From the NCBI GenBank assembly GCA_003260075.1, contig QLIY01000226.1:62001-126000 (forward strand): a stretch of DNA of 64,000 bases, in the 5' to 3' direction. Below the pieces are notes generated by a model. The model was not told the DNA's origin, ran no database searches, and saw only the letters and a program-made list of their open reading frames with translations. This document shows positions 48,201 through 60,200 of the stretch, piece by piece (positions within the stretch are counted from its first letter, which is position 1; each line of letters starts with the position of its first letter). The stretch is from Phallusia mammillata. Its lineage: Eukaryota > Chordata > Ascidiacea > Phlebobranchia > Ascidiidae. A program made the translations under genes and the position numbers.

Positions 48201-51200
48201 ACTTCATTGTGATCATGGCATTCATCAAAATACAATGCCCTAAATTCCATACTTTAATCTGATTGTAGAGTTTTATGATTTGGGGGGGGGGTCCGAAACG
48301 GAATTCCTAAATGCTAAAATCACGGCTTCATTGTGATCATTGTATTCATTAAAATACAATGCCCTAAATTCCATACTTTAATATGATTATAGAGTTTCAT
48401 GATTTTATGAAATGCGCCTTAAACTTATCAGTCTAAAAACCCTCACTTTAAACGGATTATGAACCTTTATGATTTTATGAAATACCTCTTAAGCTTAACA
48501 GTTTGATTGTTTTGAAATTGAAGCTTTGTTGAAAAAGATCGTTTAAGAAAGGGATTCTTTCCCTGTTTGAAAACTCGCGCATTGTTTTAAAACGTTTTCT
48601 TATGTTGGTTTCTCGAATACAAGTTACGCTAATTTGCTGTGATTTTTTCTTGCATCACCGTTAAATTTGCTGTTGCATTTCAGGTGATCTTAACAACTGT
48701 AATTCGTATTTTCTTTAAAATTGGATTTTTTACATTCAGGTCCACATCTAATTACAAGTTAAAAAATCGGGTTCGACTTGACGAGGTGTGGATGAGTGCT
48801 GAGCGAATGGATGAGGTGTACGAATCGACAACAGCCGCCACAGATTGCTCGTTTGTGATTGGCTGGCCCACTGTAAACTACGTCGCCACTTTTAGGTAAG
48901 AATGTTAATTTTAAACATAGCTGTTACTATTTTAAACAATCTCAGCTGCAAAATACACTGGTTTCGGTTTGATTTTGCAATGGTGAAAATGAACAAAAAT
49001 ATTTGAAATATTTTTGGTATTTTCGGCCCAGTATACTTCTTCGTTGTACCTTCTAATACAAAGCTACCTGAAAGATTGATGATATATATTTTGCCTACCA
49101 AAGGTGGTCAGACTCTGTAAAAAGTACCAATACTTTTCTGCCGATAATTGTGTTCAATTCTTTGCCATTTGTCATTGCACAAAGAAAAAACGGGTTTTAG
49201 CTGTCGAAACATCAAAATAAATGGCTTTTGCTGTAGGTGTACAGTAATTTACAACAACGTTGATAAATTTATTTGTTTCTAACATACAAAGGCTTTAACA
49301 CATACCAAATATGGTAAGCCGGTTTGAAATTCTGTGTCATCAAACTGCGACACAAGTGTCAACCACTTCAATGATACTCAAGAAAAATGCGTTTGTTATT
49401 GCGAGAAATAGCCGTTATGACGCCTCGTGGAATTTGCTCTGGTATTTCGTTAACAAGCCGTGCTATAAATGCAAACATCCTCCTAAATGCTGCGGTAATT
49501 GTCCAACGTCACTTTGCTCTCCAAAACCACGAATGTTAATCTGTTTCTGTAAAGTTTTTTTTCCTCAAAACAAACATCTCGACAGGGCTTGGGCGTAGTT
49601 ACAACCATTAACGTGTCACTGACACTGTAATTACAATATTCATTCACTCTTCCCTTCGCGTAATTATCGATGCCCCTGGCGGTCGCTCCTCCTCACAAGC
49701 ACAGTTTCAGAACGAGTGCATTGTGACGTCATCAACCATTGGCCCGCGGCGTGGCAAAGATCAGGCAAACAGACACCGTCGTTTGGCGCGATTATCTCGT
49801 GAAATTTTGTTTGGTCAACATTGCCGGTGGTGGCGTGAACTTTTTTGTGTGTTTTCGGCGAAACACTGCGTCGAACAAAAACTTGGTTTGTTCCGTTTTC
49901 GATCAACGCCCGATTCTGTCATGCACTGTTTAATGTATTCCGTTTTTAGGTTTAGCTTTTGCCGAAGGGAAATTTAAAATTTGAGATGTGTGTCTTAAAT
50001 CTTGTAGCCAATAAAATTTACGCTTTTTCGAATAGTTTTTGCGAATGATAAACTGTACTTGTGTACTACAATGACTATATTCTCACACTAAACATCTGTT
50101 AGCAGAATTGTAAATTACAGTAAACAGTAAAAAAGTTTTGGAAACACTTAAATTATTTCGGAAACACTGTTACCATTGTGTAGTAAACTGAGCCACAAAC
50201 TTACTGGGTGTGTTTCAAACACCTGCGGTACCAACCAACGCACACATCATTAACCTCTGTGTTATTTTTGCCAATCCTTGCTGGCAACGAAATTCAAGTG
50301 AAATAAAGTACTTTGAGATAATGTATTTTGTGCTTACAACGTGTCAGCCAATCACAACGCCTGAAAGCGTCACGTGGCTATAGGTTATATGCTGTGGGGG
50401 GGGGGACTGGCAACGAAATTCAAGTGAAATAAAGTACTTTGAGATAATGTCTTTTGTGCTCGCGAAATGGCGACCAATCACAACGCCTGAAAGCGTCACG
50501 TGGCTATAGGTTATATGCTGTAAAAGGGAAACTACAAATTGGCATTGTTTTGTACAAAAATATCACTTTACTCTTTACTGTGGCTTATTTTCAAGGAAAT
50601 GCTTTTAAAGGGGGCTTCAAAACCGGCCAAAGAAAGTTGATTTGGCGTTATTTCTCACTAACGTTGTCTACATTTGTTTAATCGTTCATAGACATTTTTA
50701 GATTCTAGTAAAAGGCATTTTAAACAACTGATTTACTTCTAAAGCTAGGGGGGGGGGTTTTAATGTGGTTATTTGGGCTCATTTTCAAGGAAATGCTTTT
50801 AAAGGGGGCTTCAAAACCGACCAAAGAAAGTTGATTTGGCGTTATTTCTCACTAACGTTGTCTACATTTGTTCAAGCGTTCATAGACACTTTTCAGATTC
50901 TAGTAAAAGGCATTTTAAACAACTGATTTACTTCTAAAGCTAACTGTGATTTTGTCTTTTTTGCAGCTCCCCAGAAATAATGGAACTTTGGTGGAGTGAT
51001 TTGACAAGGTTGGTAGAAACGTTTTGTCCTAAAGTATATGACATAGGTCGTGTTTAAAGAATGCTTTGAACTAGTGTTATTAGTATGACTAAGGTTGTAT
51101 GGTTAATCCTACAGGTGGTGGTTTTAAGTTGATTAAAATTACATTTGGTGATTTGTTTCAATTTTAAAGCAGCAAATCGTTCATAAACTCGGGTAAATGA

Positions 51201-54200
51201 AAATATTTGGGTTAAATACACGAGGATAGTTTTTTAACCAAGCTTTTGACCAGACAGCAAACGCCATTGTAAGTTTTTTTAAACTTTGGTTGTTAACAGA
51301 TCATTTCAAGTTTGTTTTTACTTGTGTATATGTGAGCTTATACTTTGCAAATGTTTTTGAGGCAGTTTCCTTATTTGTATATGACATCACTTTTGCTTCG
51401 TTTCACTTTAGGAGAAAAATTGAACAATTAGTTTAAAGTCCACTTGTAGGTTTCAATTATTCCAGCACTAAGCACTAGTTCCTCTAACAAATTTCACCTT
51501 AACCCGAAACACGAGCACTTCCACTTTGGGCTTTGCAAAGCAGCCATGGCTCAGACACATTCAGTGATAATTACCCTTTCCGCCGCTGATTGGTTCACCG
51601 CAGGTCACGTGCCGCTTATTTCGGATGGTAATCGCACAGGAATTACATGCTTAAGTTGTAAGCGACATAGGAAGCGGACCATTCTTGCCAGACTGACGTC
51701 TAGTGGAGCTTCTAAGTGCCACACTCTCTAGTTTTGAGCAAAATCACCGTGGTTACAGTGTCCAGGCAATCATTTTGTGCCTCTTTGAGCAGACAGCTAG
51801 TCATTTGTGAGGTAGCAGGCAGAGACCAAAGACGTGTTTTTTGTTTTGCTGTAAAGTTCGTGTAATGGTTGGAAGTATCTAGATTTTTCAACACAATGAG
51901 GTAAATTTATTTTATGTACGAGTTTTGTTTTTAGGTTGTATTATTAAAAAACACAGAGGGGGGGGGGGAAGTTCGTGTAAAGGTTGGAAGTATCTAGATT
52001 TTGCAACACAATGAGGTAATTTTTTTTATGTACGAGTTTTGTTTTTAGGTTGTATTATTAAAAAACACAGATAAACGCTGGCGTGCGTTTTCCAATTCCT
52101 AGTATCCACGTACTGCTATCTGAAGTTTCAGAAAATGTTAGCACGCAATTCGGTTTGGGGTTTAGTTTGTGGTTAAGGGGTGTTTTACATGTTTTATGAA
52201 AGTGCGAGTATTATACACATGATAACTCTTCTAAATGTGATTGAATATGAACTACATAGAAAACGTTGGCGTCCTAGTCTAAAGGTTATGCTTAAACAAC
52301 ACGTTGTTTTCACAAATTCACGAGACAGCCGATGATACTTGAAAATAGCTAAGGTGAAATAGTCGTATTTCTAAAAAAACTACATTTTGATATAACCTAC
52401 AAAACTGCTGCAAAAAAGCTCGGTCGGGTTGCAAGCCAATAATCCCACGCGCGCGGTTTGTTTGTGACGACAACAATGCAAGCGCGGTCACGGTTACTTC
52501 GATTACAATGACGGGCGTCTTGCTGCAGCCGATTATTTTACTTGGGGGGTACGCAGGGGAGCTAAGGTCAATTTACTTCCGCTCACAACAAGACAGATAG
52601 ATGGCGATTCGTACCCTTGCCCGGTTGTCGACACCTGTTCCATGTCGCGGGGTTTGATCGATCGGTTTCGCCGGAAAGAAGCGGATTTAATCCCTTGCTT
52701 GCTGTTTGTTTTGATTGCATGTCACTAAACGGAAGTACATGATCGAGCGGTTAAATTGGATTTTTTGTGGAATTTTTTTTGTTAGCTATCAGCGACGTTT
52801 TAAGAATTTATATGAGCTAATATGAGTATGTACAGCACAGCATTAGATTTTGTAAGTTGTTGAAAAAGGCATCTTTGGCTTTCCCACATCCACTCATTTT
52901 TCACGAAGAAACAAATTTGTTTTATGTTTTTACGTCTATTAAGTTGTCGTTACTGGTTGGGTTTACTTGCAACGTTTTGGGTACTAAATTTAAAAGTTTT
53001 AAGTAGTGTGTTCGTTTACACCCAAACAGTAGAGAAATAATTTAAGTGCACAAAATGTTGAACATTATCTGGAAATGTGAATTTAAAATTATGTTCAGTT
53101 TTGCTTTATTTCCCGTAAGCAACGCTCGTTTAAACAGTCACTGGCTTGTAGAAGACAAAAGACGTTTTTATTATAGTTTGCCCTTGGGTGTAATAAAGAC
53201 ACATATTTTATAAACTAAGATGTACCCATTCTCAAAGAGCACTAACGGTCTGCTATCATAAACGAGGCTAGGCCTGCACGAACTTAAACTGTCATTTTAA
53301 GGCAACCTGGCAATTTAGCGCATGGGAACCACGGAAAATCATTACTGCTGGGGAAAAGTGCTAGCTTATCAGGAAGGCAATTGACCGAAAGTGGCCGCAG
53401 AGACCCTTTGCTAATTGCTCATCAGGATGCAGAGGGCTAAATGTCAATTTATGAATGAGAAAATGTCTAACGTGCAAAACAATTCGTAGCTAGCGAAAGC
53501 GGTCTTGGTAATGAATGTGGTTTTTGTAGCTAATTGATTTATTTTTCACATCGATGTACATCTGTTTTTGATGTTTTATGTCGTAGGGTTTTGTCACGCT
53601 AACAAAATGTTTCACGAAAAGTAACACTATCGACCAACAGATTGGGACTACGCATGTGACCACAAACAAAGCCTATGATTTAAGTTTAAAGCGCTATTTA
53701 TTATCACTGTAAATAACGGCATGTCTAAAAATATACCAGAAATAAGTATAAACGTGTACTATAAAAATTCTATCGCCCAAAATACATAAACGCCTCCGAT
53801 TATTAAAACCCCAAACGAGTCAAAAATTGATTTCTAAGAAAAGTTTTACAGCAATTTAAAGCAGTGATACTTTGATCTGGACACGATTGTTCGCAAAACT
53901 TCTGGCAATTTGTCACATTTTTCTTCAACTCCGAACAAAAACAAACAACGACCGCGATTTGGCGACATTTCGAATTTCCCCGCGACGTGCACATTTACCG
54001 AGCCCGTGGCCGATAATTGGCCGCCAAACGGTGCCGTCGAAGTAGTTGGGTGTCATTACGCACCTTCTAGGCAATTCTACAGGAACGATAACAGCTTATT
54101 GAAATCTTGTGTAAGGTTTTCGTAGATTTGAGTTGCCAAAAGTCAAACCAGGTTCTATCTTTATGTGGTTTCATCTCAGATGATCGCACACAAGTCTAAA

Positions 54201-57200
54201 CTTCTGTACTATAGTTGGTGGTCCCATTATTGTGTGACTTCGCGTTTTTCGCAATTTGTATTTTGTAAAGAATTCTCAATCATCGGTTTGTGAAAACGTA
54301 CACAGTTTTGTATTGAATACAATGAGGCTAGAACTGTAACAACAATATTGAACGCTGAAGTGCTATTGTAGGCTTGCTCTGTTTGTGTTCGTTATTTGTT
54401 GCTGCTGTCACGCTTGCCAATATAATCGTATTTTAAGTTGGCCACATATAATTACCATCCATTTGCATTCAAATTAAAGTCCTAAAAATTTACCAACTGA
54501 ACATTTTCTGACCCCGACAATTTTCTCTATCGGTGTCATAATATGCAAATTGGACAAGTTAATTATGCCGTCAGTGCAATATAATTTGACTGCATTAAAT
54601 CAAATTGAAATCAAGCAGCCTAATCATTAAAAAGTAGGTTTGGAGGCAATAAAATCTATTTGTGTCAACGACCATTGTGCAATGTTTCTTTTGAAACTTT
54701 TTACATTTTAAAGTAGAATCAAGTTCACGCTTTAGTTTTGTATTTTACAGACTTGTTGAACAGAGTCAGGATGCAAATGAGAATCAATGTTTAAACATTA
54801 ACGTCACCTACAGAAATTCCAACAACACAACCTCCGTAAGTCTTTATGTTGTAGTTTTAGTGGATTGGTTAATGTCTGTCCTTGAAATCCAGTTAGCACT
54901 TTATTCTTAAAGCTTGCAAGCCTTAAATTATTTTTAGCGGTACAATTGCTTATAACTTGTTTAGCCAACTGTAAATGAGAATAAGTAACCGAGCAATCAT
55001 TAGATCAGTGGTTTTCAAACTTTTTTGCATTAATAATACGTTTTGCGCTGTTTAAACGCGTTTAACTCGATTTAGCATTGATCAATAGATTTTTGCGAAT
55101 CTGTAATTGAGAAATTTAACCTCAAAAAGTAGCTTTTAGCTTAAAAACGTAATAAATGTTTTTAGTCGGGGTAACACTCAAATTTTAACCAGTAAATGTT
55201 CTTTTTTCGCCCGGCAGTCGAAGGTTTTCAGCGCTCACAGTCGACAAACCACGAAAGACACCGTAGAACAAGCACTACAAGCCTACTCCTGTGAGGTAAA
55301 GTTATTTTGTTTACTTCTTTAAACGTTGTGAACATTAAACAACGTTGCCTGTCTGTTTCCATAGGAAAGCGCTGACTGCTATCAAATGTGGGTTACCACG
55401 GGAAAGGACACCACTGCATATCCACTGATGGGTAAGTAATGAAAAGTAACGAAATATTGTTGCCTACGAGTTCACTTTAAGTGTTTAGTAGACATTAGTC
55501 AAATGTCAGATTAAATACTTCGAATATCTTGTCAGACATCCTGTGGTATATAATCCCTAGTTTCGGTTAGGGATTTTATACCTTGTTTCCGCGTAAAATT
55601 CTCCAAGATAACCTTACGGCGGGAATTTTTTTGGAGAAATAATAGAACAAACAATTGTTAACGCCATACAAGGATGTAACCCTTCAAACCACGCCCAACC
55701 TTTAACTGTTTGCAAAGATCACCTTATCCCATGAACTTAGTTTTCTGCAGTGGAAACGAATGCTTTCTGCCACACCCACAAATTGCCCCTCACTAAAATG
55801 TTGATGTTACGCTCTAGACCTAAACGATTGCTGGCACGCTGTTGAGAGCGCAACACTAGCGCTCAGAAACCCTTGCTAATGGACTTTTCTAGTTGCTTTG
55901 TTTCTTGATATCGACTTTAGTCAACTTAGCAGACCCTCTCACGAACTTTTCCAAATGCTATTTAATGAACTCAGGCTTTTACGTGACCTGTGGTGAAACC
56001 AACTGTTGCTGTTTTTGCACTCTAAAAAAGATCTGGTCCTATTAGGGTGGTGTCTTAGGACATTCGTGCGTACAAAAGGTGTTGTAGGTTTTAAATGCTA
56101 GGTGCACTTTAAAACTATTCCTCAATATGATATACGAAGGGCAGCAAAGTCTTCCACGAACCGCTTTGAAACAATCACTAGTTGGTGGATTTATACAACT
56201 TATTAGTCAAAAAGCACCGTAAGCATTTGAAAACTTCAATCCTTTTGCACGCACGAATGTCCTAAGACACCTATCTAAAAGCACTACATCTTTTCAGAGT
56301 GGGTGATATCTAGTCAATAGCACCGACTTTAGGTTCCAGTCCACAAAATGTATTGTTTTTGCATCTCCTGTTCACAAATTTGCCGAAAACCAATTGCCAA
56401 GGAATCCTATCAACAACCGTATTTGGCCGATGTAAAATCTGATCGAAAATTCTAGAAACAACGATTTTCTGTAGGTCACGAGCGCCCCCACGCGATAAAG
56501 ATGAGCTGCATCCGGGAGGCTTACTCGATCAAATCTCCCGGTTACGATGACATCAGCAATGACCTCATGTACCTTGCTGTGCCCGGAGAGCAGCTGTCGC
56601 CGAAACACGAATGCCAGTTCTACTTACAGAACCGATCACGAAGCCTAAAGCTCAACCACGGTAAATAAAAAGAAGGCGTGGCCGCTAAAAAGGGGGCGTG
56701 GCTCGACGTGTACTTTTAAATCGATTTTCCGTCATGATTCGTTTGAATGTAAGCAAATTGATTTCAGGGAAAATGTATCCTAAATCCAAATTCCATTTGT
56801 AGACCAAGGTCAGAAGCGTCTTGCTCGGTTAAAATCCAAGACGCCTGGCACGTTTTTCAACTGGGCCCGCAAGCGCAGCCTTTCTCGCAACAGCAGCGGT
56901 CGTCGGGGCGAGCGCTCAGCCAATCCGAGGACGTACAGCGACTCCTGGGAGTCATGTGACGAGCAGCTGACCAATCACAACGCATCGTATCTCATTCCAT
57001 CACCTACTCCGTCCGGTGCTTCAGACTGCGGCAGTCCAAAGTTGTTTTCTAGACCTTTAAGTCAGTTATGTGAAGACGGATCACTTCCTCGACCAGTCAT
57101 GGTAAAAATTAGTTATAGTTTTTTATTTCAGGATGTGTGCCCTTGTACCAATTTTCAAACGAACTTTAAGGACTCGTGCTTTATTTGAAATTTGTCTTTC

Positions 57201-60200
57201 AAGATATGCCATTGACTGGACAAAGGCATCTTGTTTGGGACGTCGAAACGTCGATTATTTAAATAGAACTGCCGGAAAGCAATACTCGTTTATACATTAT
57301 GTCTGGCAGCAACAGCTTATATAAGGAAATGACTTGGCTTTGGCATTGGCATTCAAAAACTATTTGAATCTAATTCTTTCGATTCGTAGTAATTATGAAA
57401 ATGTCTCCGTCTATTTCTGAAAGTCTCCGTTACTTCTGAAAATGTTTTATTGCAAGTTTGGCTGGATACATATTACATACTCTTAAAAATGCATTTACTT
57501 ATGTCTTTCGTAAGGTTTGCTTAGTGGATTATATTGAAAGTTTGCCTAAACTCTGTTCTTTTGGCTTTCAGACGCTTCTGGAGATAGTTTACCGTAAAGG
57601 ACCAAACACAAATGGAGTATTTCGAAAGTCCGCAAATGCTAAGACGATCCGAATGGTGAAACACGCTCTTAACCAAGGTAGTTCTATCTTTAGTGCTTAA
57701 ACCACTCATAGAAGAACAGCAGTAGGTAATCAATACAGATGAAAGCTTGGTGCTGCTTCGTGATTGAAGGGCTTTGCAAGATGCCATCCACTCATTTTAA
57801 GATAATGAAAATGAAATATAAAACGAACATAAAAAAATGCACGTGTCGTTTTCAAAAGCACAGCACCGCGTTTTGATCAGCTTTGCTACAACAAGAAACC
57901 TAGTGTTTCTCATTCACTTCAGATAATCTTTATGCCGAGTAAATTTTATGCATAGCTTTCATGGTGCTGTAGCCTTGCTCTTTTAATGCCAGTTTTCTGT
58001 ATGTGAATATTTGTAGAACTTGAATACGACCTCACCAGCGTCCATGTTCATGTGGTTGCCGCTCTGCTTAAAGACTTCCTCCGAAACATTCCCAACTCCT
58101 TGCTCGGATCCGATCATTTCCGAACGTGGGAGGGCGCGCTAGAGCAGCCTTCGGACGAAGAGAAAATTGAATCTATAAGAAGGTGTGTATGTGGGTGTGT
58201 TTACTTCGGCTGCTCAAGCTGGCGTGGCAGGGGCGTTGTCTGTCCATTGATTTTTGCAAATTGATTTTTGATCGATCGTCTTCAATCAAACTGGTTTGCG
58301 GTGAACTGTGCGCTATTTATGTTGACTTAAGCAATTTATTTGTACAAAGTATTTGTTGGCGCAGGCAAGTCGAGTCCCTTGACGACCTGACACAGACTCT
58401 CTTGCGCCACGTCGTGTCCGTACTGCACAGGATCGCTGAGAATTCGGACCAAAACGGGATGACGTCGTTCAACTTGGCCGTTTGCATCGCACCCAGTGTC
58501 TTGTGGATGGACCCGGCCACTGATCTCACTTTACAAGCATCGGGATCGAAAATGGTAGGGCCGCGGGGTGTACAGTGACTTTATTAAAACTTCATTAAAA
58601 CCAGCCTAACTGGTTGATGGGTATTAGTACAGACCACAGGCATATCTAACACGTGGAGCATCTTCTGTTTTTTGTGTTGGCGTTATTGTACGCTTGTGTT
58701 GATCACACGTACAACGAATATTTGTTTGGACGCTATGAAATACCAAAATGGGAAAAAAACATACTGTATCAGCCAGAAGATGTGTTTAATTCAAAACTTG
58801 GCTCCTTATTCAAACACAAAACACGGGCAATTGAATATGCTCCGCAATTGAAGTATCCATACATGGCCAGAGAAACCTTGCTTTTCGAATAGGTTTGACA
58901 AAAATATTTAAATTTAGACACTTTTGCGATGCAAGTTCAAGAAAAACGTTTTCATCGTTCAGCATAAAAGAGATAAATATTTCTCTTTTACAGCATTATC
59001 TCGTTCAAATAAAATCAGGACTAGTTTTAAGGTTTTGTACAGTCTGTCTCCGCAAACTTTTGGTCTTCAATTTCGTTCAAAACCTCCTAATTAAACATTA
59101 AACTCGTCGCAGGTCCAGGAACTACTTCGATTTATGATCGATAACTGTCGGTCGATATTCGGTGAAGAAATTCTCAACCTGATTGAGGATGAAGGCGACC
59201 AAGAAAATGAAGAAGAAGTTGATAACGTTTCATGTAAACAAGGCAAGGGAATTCAAACTGTACCTTAAATGCACGCGTTATAGGACTTTTGTTTCTATAT
59301 TTTTTGTATTTGAGACACCGACGATGCTTTTAATGGTGGTGTATACTGAAAGTATTAAGGTCCAACGATAATATATTTTAAGGTCAAAATCAATAAAATA
59401 AACAAAAATGTAGTACACAAATTTATACAAGGTCCATGCAGGCATTAAAGTTCACCTTTTAACAATTCATTACAACTATGAAACTAACATACAGAACGAA
59501 CAGGTCGCAAACTTTGCAAACCGTTGTGAGTACGAATAAATTGTAAAATGAAATGAGATCAGAATTCGTACGCCTTTAATGATAATAAGCCTTAATACTG
59601 TCAAATTTACAGGTAACTTTTGTGCCAAATTTGTTGAACGATTTTTGTTACCCTTTGGCTGATGTTGTCGGTGTTTTATACTAAATAGCCTTTTTACACA
59701 AAACAAACTCCAATCATAATGTACATTCTTTCATTAAACCTAATGTGACTTGTTTGTTTGCAGATGAACAAGAAACTTATGTTGACGAGCATCTGGATGG
59801 AGATGTTGATGACACGACGGAAGATGACAAAGATGCGAGAGAAGACTCAAACTTTGAAGAACGTGTCGGACAGTTTGATCGTGGAAGAGTAATGAGGAAG
59901 CAACTGCAAAGGAAGAGATCATCCCGAAAAGTTCCGACATCCTCTGTAAGCTTATGGAAATTTCGATAATAACAAGAACGTGCATTAGGGTATACCCAGA
60001 CTGATTCAAGTGTGCTGTAAGTTTCAGCTGTGATACACGCAATACATGTAACTAGAATCGTCTGTTTAGCAATAGTGGGTCTGGGCGATTCCTGTATGTA
60101 CACATCTTTGCAGTTTCTAAATAATACGATTTAAGTAGTTAGTTGACATAAATCAAAACTATTTAATTTTATCCTAACTTAGTCGTTATCTCTTCAGCTA

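Noticed and set aside
49311..49598. Cysteine-rich 95-codon frame
   Set aside because: Cysteines are clustered by chance in an intron; there is no signal peptide, no border and no recognised pattern.
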